From: Alphaproteobacteria bacterium
GTDB taxonomy: Bacteria > Pseudomonadota > Alphaproteobacteria > RS24
Length of the DNA: 5,519 nucleotides
Direction of reading: 5' to 3'
NCBI GenBank assembly: GCA_028816945.1
Contig: JAPPQG010000167.1
Location: 1 to 5,519, forward strand
Both the position numbers and the translations under genes were made by a program. Below the pieces are notes generated by a model. The model had not been told where the DNA came from. It did not search any database and was given only the letters and a program-made list of their open reading frames with translations. This document shows, piece after piece, positions 1 to 4,693 of the stretch; positions within the stretch are counted from its first letter, which is position 1; every line of letters begins with the position of its first letter.

Positions 1-29
1 CGATTACATATTCGCTTTGCTATGAGTTT

Positions 30-48
30 ATATGGTTTCTAGCCATAT
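30..48. repeat. Small inverted repeat behind the hydratase gene
   Basis: ATATGG and CCATAT form perfect 6-bp arms around a 7-nt loop, about 80 bp downstream of the hydratase stop codon. Neither strand has a T-run after the second arm, so it does not look like an intrinsic terminator. It may be a processing or mRNA-stabilising hairpin, or chance in A/T-rich DNA. The remaining bases of 1-128 hold only the pentanucleotide array at 46-70 and other A/T-rich sequence; I see no gene there. Confidence 0.3.
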
Positions 49-70
49 TACATTACATTATATTATATTA
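46..70. repeat. Pentanucleotide tandem repeat, five YATTA units
   Basis: Five consecutive 5-bp units read TATTA, CATTA, CATTA, TATTA, TATTA. The array lies downstream of the hydratase gene, in non-coding A/T-rich DNA. It overlaps the right arm of the small inverted repeat by three bases. No function is evident. It is one of several short tandem arrays with unrelated units in this window. Confidence 0.75.
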
Positions 71-128
71 GTATATTCATATATGCTATATTGTTGGGTA
101 TAATTATTTAGGCATTTCTAGGCAATTA

Positions 129-902
129 TTATTTTTTGCGGTCAATGAATTTCTGCACGAGTTCTTTATGCTCTTCTGAGTTGAATAATTGCGTATTGAC
201 AATCCGCTCTATATTGCGCGCTGTGGCGCGGTCTAATTCATAGACTGAATCAATGGCTAATTTGGCAAGCCCAATTACTTCGGTAGGCAAAGAGACTAAA
301 TGCGAAGCAAATTCATGGCAGGCCTCGACAAATATATCATCCTCATAAACAGCATGCACAAGGCCTGCTTGCAAAGCATGTTGGGCGGATATGGTTTGCG
401 TCCCCATAACAAGCCATTTAGTTTGCGCAATACCACAAAGCCGCACAAGACGGCTAATGCCACCATTGCCCGGCAAAATGCCGATATTGATTTCAGGCAA
501 ACTATAAGCCGCACTTTCTGAGGCAAGGCGAAAATCACAAGATAATGCCATTTCAAGTGCGCCGCCAAGACAAGGCCCCTGTGCTGCTGAAATAATAGGT
601 TTTTCAATCGCCTCAATTTCATCAAGCAGCAAATGGACATCGCGGCGGTTCCAATCACGAAACGCAATACCACTATTTATATCTGGTGTCATATTATTGG
701 AAATATGCACGCCCGCCGAATAATATTTGCCCCGCGCATTGATAAGCATAACGCGCACTTTCTCATCATCCCTAAATCGCATAACTAATTCGGAAAATTT
801 TTTAACCATTTGCTGGGTGAGCGCATTATATTTTTCTGGTCGATTAAAAGTGACAGTTAAAATACCATTTTCAATATTTTCTAAAATATGTTCATTACTC
901 AT
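129..902 (-). CDS. Enoyl-CoA hydratase/isomerase (crotonase) family protein
   Basis: This is a cytoplasmic crotonase-fold enzyme, expected to hydrate a 2-enoyl-CoA to a 3-hydroxyacyl-CoA, as in fatty-acid or amino-acid breakdown. From the chosen start it has 257 residues, normal for the family. Visible features, in that numbering, are the N-terminal strand with NRPEKYNALT (20-29), the first oxyanion-hole segment YYSAGVHIS (60-68), GPCLGGALEMAL (109-120) with the first catalytic Glu at 117, and LPEINIGILPGNGG (135-148) with the second Glu at 137. Having both glutamates favours a true hydratase over members that lost one. The true substrate cannot be read from sequence. The frame stays open up to 965, but the extra 21 residues (with a WWWLR run) match nothing in the family and cover a palindrome at 937-954, so I place the start at 902. 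A GAGGA lies 14 nt upstream of that ATG, which is farther than usual. The gene is separated from merR by 283 bp and probably has its own promoter. Confidence 0.85.
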   Translation of the reverse strand: MSNEHILENIENGILTVTFNRPEKYNALTQQMVKKFSELVMRFRDDEKVRVMLINARGKYYSAGVHISNNMTPDINSGIAFRDWNRRDVHLLLDEIEAIEKPIISAAQGPCLGGALEMALSCDFRLASESAAYSLPEINIGILPGNGGISRLVRLCGIAQTKWLVMGTQTISAQHALQAGLVHAVYEDDIFVEACHEFASHLVSLPTEVIGLAKLAIDSVYELDRATARNIERIVNTQLFNSEEHKELVQKFIDRKK

Positions 903-936
903 ATTAGCAACGCGAATCCTCAACCACCACCACATA

Positions 937-954
937 GTTAATGCACGCATTAAC
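937..954. promoter_or_regulatory. 18-bp perfect palindrome, candidate operator of the hydratase gene
   Basis: GTTAATGC and GCATTAAC are perfect 8-bp arms separated by AC. The site lies 35-52 bp upstream of the ATG at 902, where an operator would sit. A 2-nt loop is too tight for an RNA hairpin of full length, so a dimeric DNA-binding protein is more likely than a transcript structure. I could not find a convincing -35/-10 pair next to it. By a rough estimate, about one such perfect 8-bp pair with a short spacer is expected by chance in a window of this size, so position is the main argument. Confidence 0.4.
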
Positions 955-1072
955 CCGTTTTCCATGTCATATTATTGCAAATTATTATTGCTGTGCGTTA
1001 TAATTATCGGGCATGCTGGGCTTGCATTTTTTATCTACCGCGCCATTTCAGCCACACTAAATGCGGCTTATG

Positions 1073-1176
1073 TAGCTTACTAGCTTACCTACTTGCTTGC
1101 CTGCTTGTTTTTTGCTTGCTTACTTGCCTGCTTGTTTTTTGCTTACTTGCTTGCTTGCTTGTTTGCTTGCCTGTTT
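1073..1176. repeat. Compound CTTG/CTTAC tandem array with a 27-bp higher-order unit
   Basis: The array starts with two copies of TAGCTTAC (1073-1088), passes into CTTGC-type tetramers, then has a 27-bp unit twice in tandem (1096-1122 and 1123-1149, 25 of 27 identical, each with a GTTTTTTG run). It ends in four exact CTTG tetramers (1146-1161) plus degenerate ones. It fills the space just downstream of merR and more than 170 bp upstream of the hydratase start. Because 27 is divisible by three, it keeps plus-strand frames open that translate to Leu/Cys/Ala-rich repeats; I regard these as by-products. The rest of the 903-1185 spacer holds the palindrome and no recognisable gene. Confidence 0.85.
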
Positions 1177-1185
1177 AATAGGTGA

Positions 1186-1599
1186 TTATTGCGGTAAAAA
1201 CTGGCGGGCTTTGACAAGCCTATCACGCGCCGATTCAAGGCTTTTGCGATCCTGTGGATCTATATTCGCCTTGTCCGCTCTTTGGCCTGCACTTGTGCCT
1301 GCGCTTTCATTCGGCATTTGCCCGCTTGTGATAAAGTCAGGAGAGCGGATAATTTCTACCCCATTTTCCTGTAAGAATTTTTGCACCCCCCGAATGGTCA
1401 TGCCGCGTTCATAGAGCAAATATTTAATATTGCTAATCAGCACAATATCTTCTGGGCGGAAAAGGCGGCGGCCATTATCGCGCTTGACGGGGCGTATTTG
1501 TTTGAATTTACTCTCCCAAAAGCGCAACACATGGGGCGCTACTTGCAACTGTTTAGCCGCTTCGCTAATTGTTCTAAAAGCTTGCGCCGATTTAGCCAC
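1186..1599 (-). CDS. MerR-family transcriptional regulator next to ihfA
   Basis: A 137-residue cytoplasmic DNA-binding protein. Residues 8-80 form a MerR-type winged helix-turn-helix: [11 protein letters not shown] starts the first helix, [13 protein letters not shown] is the recognition region, [10 protein letters not shown] (43-52) is the wing, and a helix with [15 protein letters not shown] follows. The tail (about 85-137) is polar, Ser/Ala/Gly-rich and ends in a short basic helix resembling a dimerisation helix. There is no cysteine in the protein, so it cannot be a Cys-based metal sensor of the MerR/CueR kind; its signal is unknown. The start codon is GTG: an in-frame TAG occurs a short way upstream, with no ATG between, and the N-terminus then matches alphaproteobacterial relatives as I recall them. 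AAGGA (minus strand, 1611-1615) lies 11 nt before GTG. The gene lies 34 bp behind ihfA and is probably co-transcribed with it. Confidence 0.88.
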   Translation of the reverse strand: MAKSAQAFRTISEAAKQLQVAPHVLRFWESKFKQIRPVKRDNGRRLFRPEDIVLISNIKYLLYERGMTIRGVQKFLQENGVEIIRSPDFITSGQMPNESAGTSAGQRADKANIDPQDRKSLESARDRLVKARQFLPQ

Positions 1600-1610
1600 T
1601 TTATGACGAA

Positions 1611-1650
1611 TCCTTATGAGTCCCTATTAGCCTTTATTGGCCCTTATTGC
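1611..1650. repeat. Four 10-bp tandem repeats across the ihfA end and merR ribosome-binding region
   Basis: The plus-strand units are TCCTTATGAG, TCCCTATTAG, CCTTTATTGG and CCCTTATTGC, consensus YCYYTATTRG. On the minus strand each unit carries a purine-rich AAGG/AGGG/AGGA core resembling a Shine-Dalgarno sequence. The first two units met in the direction of transcription encode the last residues of IhfA (about NKGQ) and its TAA stop. The other two lie in the 34-bp gap before merR, and the last holds the AAGGA closest to the merR GTG. A similar sequence, TCCCTATTGT, occurs at 1956-1965 in front of ihfA. Confidence 0.75.
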
Positions 1651-1939
1651 CGCGATCGACAAGCTCTTTCAACACAGGGCTAGCCTTAAAACTTAAAACA
1701 CGGCGCGGGGAAATGCGGGCCGCTTCACCTGTTTTAGGGTTGCGCCCAAAACGCTCTTTTTTATCGCGTATCGTAAATGTCCCAAAAGAAGACAGACGCA
1801 CAGGCTCGCCCCTACTGAGTGTGTCGGCAATTTCATCAATAATCGCCTCGACAATCGCTGACGACTCAGTCCGTGACAAACCAATTTCCTTATTGATAGC
1901 CGCGGTTAAGTCAGCGCGTGTTAATGTTTTACTTTTCAT
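1634..1939 (-). CDS. ihfA: Integration host factor subunit alpha
   Basis: IhfA pairs with IhfB to form IHF, a nucleoid protein that binds a short consensus and bends DNA sharply. The 101 residues match the usual length of about 100. An N-terminal helical dimerisation part ([18 protein letters not shown], about 5-22) is followed by the beta-arm region [19 protein letters not shown] (53-71). That region contains the RNPxTG motif whose proline (68) intercalates into DNA. The segment [15 protein letters not shown] (77-91) marks the alpha subunit rather than HU. ATG at 1939 is preceded by GGAG with a 5-nt spacer. A weak promoter may lie at 1961-1988. The last codons and the stop lie inside a 10-bp repeat array, so the tail RGNKGQ is probably not conserved. 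fabH lies 327 bp upstream and merR 34 bp downstream, the order known in alphaproteobacteria. Confidence 0.95.
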   Translation of the reverse strand: MKSKTLTRADLTAAINKEIGLSRTESSAIVEAIIDEIADTLSRGEPVRLSSFGTFTIRDKKERFGRNPKTGEAARISPRRVLSFKASPVLKELVDRGNKGQ

Positions 1940-1960
1940 ATCGGCTCCGTATTTGTCCCT

Positions 1961-1988
1961 ATTGTAAGCATAAACTTATTCTCTACAA
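1961..1988 (-). promoter_or_regulatory. Possible sigma70-type promoter of ihfA
   Basis: On the minus strand TTGTAG (1988-1983) is followed after 16 bp by TACAAT (1966-1961). The -10 matches the consensus at five of six positions, the -35 at only three. Initiation near 1954 would give a leader of about 15 nt that contains the GGAG ribosome-binding site. In such A/T-rich DNA chance matches are common, so this is tentative. Confidence 0.3.
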
Positions 1989-2050
1989 TAATTTATTTTA
2001 ACATAAACTATAAGTTATTGGCATGATATTTGCGTGTATTTTGCCTATAT

Positions 2051-2090
2051 GCTGATATATGGTGATATATCTCGATATATCTCGATATAT
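2051..2090. repeat. Four 10-bp units with a GATATAT core
   Basis: The units are GCTGATATAT, GGTGATATAT, CTCGATATAT and CTCGATATAT, with a half-matching unit (TTGCCTATAT) before them and GATATTT shortly after. The period is close to one turn of B-DNA, so identical faces repeat along one side of the helix. The array lies 112-151 bp upstream of the ihfA start codon. It could affect local bending or melting; this is inference. Confidence 0.75.
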
Positions 2091-2164
2091 TTTTCTACAT
2101 GATATTTTTGTATATTATCCCATTTTTAGCCTATTATACATTTTAATCGCGTATTATAGAGACT

Positions 2165-2203
2165 GAATAGATAGGCTCAATAGACAGGCTACATAGACAG
2201 TCT
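2165..2203. repeat. Three 13-bp tandem repeats behind fabH
   Basis: Units GAATAGATAGGCT, CAATAGACAGGCT and ACATAGACAGTCT match each other at 10-11 of 13 positions. A more degenerate copy may precede them at 2152-2164. The hexamers AGACTG (2160-2165) and CAGTCT (2198-2203) make an inverted pair around most of the array. The array lies about 65 bp downstream of the fabH stop. Confidence 0.6.
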
Positions 2204-2266
2204 AAATTATGCGTTTTATGGACGGGCCAAATTGGGATTTATTCTATACAAGAAGCAAATTGCTAC

Positions 2267-3256
2267 TTATACACGGGCGAGACTTGCGCCCCACGCCAAG
2301 CCGCCACCCATTGCCTCAAACATAACCAAATCGCCCTTTTTTATACGGCCATCGGCAAGTGCCGTAGAAAAAGCAAGCGGAATAGAGGCGGCTGATGTAT
2401 TGGCATGTTGGCCGACGGTTAAAATAATTTTTTCCTCATCCAACCCAATGCGTTGGCCGACCGCGCTAATAATGCGTTGATTCGCCTGATGCGGTATAAA
2501 CCAATCAATATCATCACTTTGCAAGCCCGTCTCATTAAGCACTTGCAAAATAGCATCGGCAATATAAGTCACAGCATGGCGAAAAACTTCCTTGCCATTC
2601 ATAACCAAAAAGCCTGTTTGCTGGTTAAAAGAAGTGCCACCATCAACATAAAGCAGCTCTGCCTTGCGCCCATCGCTTTGCAAATAAGTAGATAAAATGC
2701 CTGTATCCGCCACTGTGCCATCGCCTTGTGCGGCTTGCAAAACAACACAGCCCGCCCCATCGCCAAATAAAATACATGTTGTGCGGTCTTGCCAATTTAG
2801 CAAACGGGTCATGGTTTCTGCGCCAATCAATAATATGTTTTTGGCAAGCCCACGCCCAATCATACTATCGGCCACACCCAATCCATAGACAAAGCCCGAA
2901 CACACAGCCTGCACATCAAAGGCGGCGCCTTTTGTCATGCCAAGTTTTTGTTGTACATAAGTTGCCGTAGACGGAAAGGTGCGGTCAGGCGTGCTGGTGG
3001 CAACAATAATCATGTCAATCTCATCGGCGCGCATATTGGCATTTTCAAGAGCCATGCGCGCCGCCGCTGTGGCAAGGTCTGAGGTTACCTCATCATCTGC
3101 CGCTTTATGACGCTGTAAAATGCCTGTACGGGTGAAAATCCATTCAGGTGTTGTATCGACAAGCTGCGCCATATCTGCATTTGTCAGAACCTTTTCTGGC
3201 AAATACATACCTGTGCCTTTAATAATTGCTCGCGTGACCATTGCTGTTTCCGCCAT
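2267..3256 (-). CDS. fabH: Beta-ketoacyl-ACP synthase III
   Basis: FabH condenses acetyl-CoA with malonyl-ACP to acetoacetyl-ACP, the first step of type II fatty-acid synthesis in the cytoplasm. The 329 residues show the full thiolase fold. The catalytic triad is complete: Cys119 in DVQAVCSGFVYGL, His256 in FIPHQANQRII, and Asn286 in GQHANTSAASIP. Other family marks are DTTPEWIFTRTGI (34-46), FGDGAGCVVL (164-173) and the C-terminal EAMGGGLAWGASL. Two starts are possible. ATG at 3256 has only a weak AGG-type signal. ATG at 3241 (residue 6, MVTRAII) has GGAA 8 nt upstream and matches where FabH proteins usually begin. The choice changes only five residues. The gene follows plsX after 87 bp. A candidate promoter in that gap could give it independent expression. 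No truncation or lost active-site residue is seen. Confidence 0.97.
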   Translation of the reverse strand: MAETAMVTRAIIKGTGMYLPEKVLTNADMAQLVDTTPEWIFTRTGILQRHKAADDEVTSDLATAAARMALENANMRADEIDMIIVATSTPDRTFPSTATYVQQKLGMTKGAAFDVQAVCSGFVYGLGVADSMIGRGLAKNILLIGAETMTRLLNWQDRTTCILFGDGAGCVVLQAAQGDGTVADTGILSTYLQSDGRKAELLYVDGGTSFNQQTGFLVMNGKEVFRHAVTYIADAILQVLNETGLQSDDIDWFIPHQANQRIISAVGQRIGLDEEKIILTVGQHANTSAASIPLAFSTALADGRIKKGDLVMFEAMGGGLAWGASLARV

Positions 3257-3266
3257 AATTAGCCTA

Positions 3267-3296
3267 TCTATAAACCCGATTCTCGCGCATAGTCAA
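3267..3296 (-). promoter_or_regulatory. Possible promoter in the plsX-fabH gap
   Basis: On the minus strand TTGACT (3296-3291, five of six matches) is followed after 18 bp by TATAGA (3272-3267, four of six). Initiation about seven bases further on, near 3260, would leave almost no leader for the ATG at 3256 but would place GGAA in the leader of the ATG at 3241. This weakly supports the later fabH start. The pairing arms CCC/GATT and AATC/GGG around this site could also form a weak hairpin, but no T-run follows. Confidence 0.3.
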
Positions 3297-3343
3297 GCAA
3301 TCGCGGGGTAAATCAAATTAAATAGATTAAATATAAATTATGG

Positions 3344-4399
3344 CTAAACGGTGGAGGCAAGTTTTTTCTCAGGCGTCGTCGCTTGTGTGCCAAGCACCAT
3401 ATCCAATTCATCAGCAATGCGGGTTGCTATGCCGGCGCTGGCAATTTCAACCGCTAAATCAACGGCAGAGGCAATGCCCGTGCGGTTTGCGCCCCCATGG
3501 CTTTTGACGACAATCCCATTTAAGCCCAGAAACATGCCACCATTTGCATTATTCGGGTCCATCCGCATTTTTAAGGCTTGGAAGGCGCGGCGTGCTAATA
3601 AATAGCCAATTTTAGACATAAGCGAACTATTGAGGGCATGCCGCAAATAGCTGGCAAATTGTATAGCCGTGCCTTCGGCTGTTTTTAAGGCGATATTGCC
3701 TGTAAATCCATCTGTCACAATCACATCGGCCGCCCCCTGCCCGATACCATTACCCTCGACAAAGCCCGTAAAATTAAGCGGTGATTCGGTTAATAATTCA
3801 GCCGCCTCTTTAACATTATCCGTCCCCTTCATTTCCTCTTCCCCTATATTGAGAATCCCAATGCGGGGATTTTCAAGGCCAAAAATAATGCGGGCATAGG
3901 CATCGCCCATAACAGCAAATTGCACATATTGGCGCGCTGTACCGCCGATGGTTGCGCCCACATCTAGCACCACAGCCTCGCCGCCTATGGTCGGCCAAAA
4001 ACAGGCAATGGCAGGGCGTTCAATGCCGGGCAGGGTTTTGAGAATAATTTTTGACATAGCCATAAGTGCGCCCGTATTGCCTGCTGAAACAATTCCTTGC
4101 GCTTTGCCTTGACGCACAGCATCTATCGCCTGCCACATGCTGCTTACTTTGCGCCCCTGTCTGAGGGCTTGGCTAGGCTTGGCTTCCATACTGATTGACA
4201 CATCGCAATGATGAATTGTGCTGACCTTTGCAAGCGCCGGCAAACGATGCAAAATGGGCTTTAATTGTGCCTCATCGCCATAAATGAGAAAATTTGTGCG
4301 CGGCTTATGTAATAATGCCAGCTCAGCACCCGCAAGGATGACCTCAGGCCCTTTGTCCCCCCCCATACCGTCTAACGCAATGGTTACCTGTTCTAACAA
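3344..4399 (-). CDS. plsX: Phosphate acyltransferase PlsX
   Basis: PlsX converts acyl-ACP and phosphate to acyl-phosphate, which PlsY then uses to acylate glycerol-3-phosphate, so it joins fatty-acid synthesis to phospholipid synthesis at the inner face of the membrane. The 351 residues match the family length. Conserved blocks in order are ALDGMGGDKGP (8-18), SAGNTGALMAM (105-115), DVGAT (146-150), ILNIGEEEMKG (182-192), FVEGNGIGQG (213-222), TDGFTGNIALKTAEGTA (229-245) and SHGGANRTG (300-308). Position 218 is Gly where relatives usually have Asp (EGND or EGDD). The start is TTG: no in-frame ATG or GTG lies between it and an upstream in-frame TGA, and GGAG sits 7 nt before it. A terminator and promoter in the 294 bp towards yceD suggest that plsX heads its own transcription unit with fabH. 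Confidence 0.96.
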   Translation of the reverse strand: MLEQVTIALDGMGGDKGPEVILAGAELALLHKPRTNFLIYGDEAQLKPILHRLPALAKVSTIHHCDVSISMEAKPSQALRQGRKVSSMWQAIDAVRQGKAQGIVSAGNTGALMAMSKIILKTLPGIERPAIACFWPTIGGEAVVLDVGATIGGTARQYVQFAVMGDAYARIIFGLENPRIGILNIGEEEMKGTDNVKEAAELLTESPLNFTGFVEGNGIGQGAADVIVTDGFTGNIALKTAEGTAIQFASYLRHALNSSLMSKIGYLLARRAFQALKMRMDPNNANGGMFLGLNGIVVKSHGGANRTGIASAVDLAVEIASAGIATRIADELDMVLGTQATTPEKKLASTV

Positions 4400-4406
4400 A
4401 TGCTTT

Positions 4407-4410
4407 CTCC
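4407..4410 (-). promoter_or_regulatory. Ribosome-binding site that fixes the TTG start of plsX
   Basis: The minus strand reads CGGAGAAAGCAT then TTG. The GGAG core is 7 nt from the TTG, an ideal spacing. The protein read from that codon starts MLEQVTIALDGMGG, placing the conserved motif at the family's usual distance from the N-terminus. TTG usually lowers initiation. Confidence 0.75.
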
Positions 4411-4543
4411 GCTCTTTATTATCTATGCTTGACGAGTTTATATTTGACTCTCACAATTATCGCTTGGGCGTCCAGCTAGCCTTATCAAATACCAACCCTT
4501 ACTGCTAATTAAAACCAAAGCCGCCTATCTCATGCCTTCATCT

Positions 4544-4618
4544 CGGCTTACTTTATTTCGGCTACTTCACTTTGCCTTACTTTATTTTGCCTTACTTTAC
4601 TTCGGCTTAGGCGGGGGC
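4544..4618. repeat. 15-bp tandem repeats in the predicted plsX leader
   Basis: The CTTA(C) element recurs at 4547, 4562 (as CTAC), 4576, 4591 and 4606, spacings 15, 14, 15 and 15 bp. The best pair is GCCTTACTTTATTTT (4574-4588) and GCCTTACTTTACTTC (4589-4603), 13 of 15 identical; the last copy degenerates into a G-rich stretch. On the transcribed strand these become AAGTAAGGC-type purine-rich units. They lie 145-220 bp upstream of the plsX start, in the predicted untranslated leader. Confidence 0.75.
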
Positions 4619-4648
4619 AGTATAGCAAAAAAGACATAATTATATCAA
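4619..4648 (-). promoter_or_regulatory. Probable sigma70-type promoter of plsX
   Basis: On the minus strand TTGATA (4648-4643) and TATACT (4624-4619) each match the consensus at five of six positions and are 18 bp apart. Transcription would begin near 4612 and give a leader of roughly 210 nt before the TTG at 4399. The -35 box lies only four bases beyond the T-run of the preceding terminator, so the two signals form a compact boundary between yceD and plsX. Confidence 0.55.
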
Positions 4649-4651
4649 TTT

Positions 4652-4684
4652 GAAAAAAAGCATCTATTATTCAATAGCTTATGC
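4652..4684 (-). terminator. Intrinsic terminator behind yceD
   Basis: The minus strand between 4684 and 4660 reads GCAT, AAG, CTATT, GAAT, AATAG, ATGC. CTATT pairs with AATAG around a 4-nt loop and GCAT pairs with ATGC, leaving AAG as a bulge on the 5' side, nine base pairs in total. Seven Ts (4659-4653) follow directly. It begins nine bases after the yceD stop. The stem is rich in A-U pairs, so termination may be partial. Confidence 0.6.
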
Positions 4685-4693
4685 CAATTCAGC

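Larger units (their letters stand above)
1940..2266. other. 327-bp non-coding spacer between fabH and ihfA
   Basis: No reading frame with coding character is visible on either strand. From ihfA outwards it holds the ihfA ribosome-binding site (GGAG, plus-strand positions 1945-1948), a possible promoter, an A/T-rich stretch with the pair AACTTAT/ATAAGTT around 1973-2015, a 10-bp GATATAT array (2051-2090), a T-rich stretch, and a 13-bp array (2165-2203). Behind the fabH stop I find no hairpin followed by a T-run on the minus strand, so read-through from fabH into ihfA is possible. Confidence 0.7.

Noticed and set aside
903..965. N-terminal extension of the hydratase to ATG at 965 (278 residues).
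   Set aside because: The added segment resembles nothing in the crotonase family, has no ribosome-binding site before it and overlaps the 18-bp palindrome. The 257-residue form fits the family.
1006..1035. Plus-strand ATGC/GCAT hairpin followed by a T-run as a terminator.
   Set aside because: The stem is only four base pairs and there is no plus-strand gene for it to end.
975..1414. Plus-strand frames encoding Leu/Cys/Ala-rich repeats such as LPACFLLAY, superficially like a small membrane peptide.
   Set aside because: They arise because the 27-bp repeat has a length divisible by three. They have no ribosome-binding site of note, and one runs on antisense through the merR gene.
1073..2203. 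CRISPR array or iterons of a replication origin, suggested by the repeat-rich spacers.
   Set aside because: There are no unique spacers of constant length between repeats, no cas or replication-initiator gene, and units differ from array to array.
2167..3271. ATAGATAGGCT at 2167-2177 and its reverse complement at 3261-3271 flank fabH like terminal inverted repeats of a mobile element.
   Set aside because: Several 11-base matches are expected by chance in a window this long, no target-site duplication or transposase exists, and fabH is in its normal neighbourhood.
4400..4545. Minimal reading frames in the plsX leader (ATG AAG GCA TGA and ATG AGA TAG) as regulatory upstream peptides.
   Set aside because: They lack a clear ribosome-binding site and are too short to distinguish from chance.
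4400..4693. Possible rpmF (ribosomal protein L32) between yceD and plsX, as in gammaproteobacteria.
   Set aside because: No frame in the gap encodes an L32-like basic Cys-containing or PKRK-type sequence, and the gap holds a terminator, a promoter and repeats. Alphaproteobacteria commonly have rpmF elsewhere.
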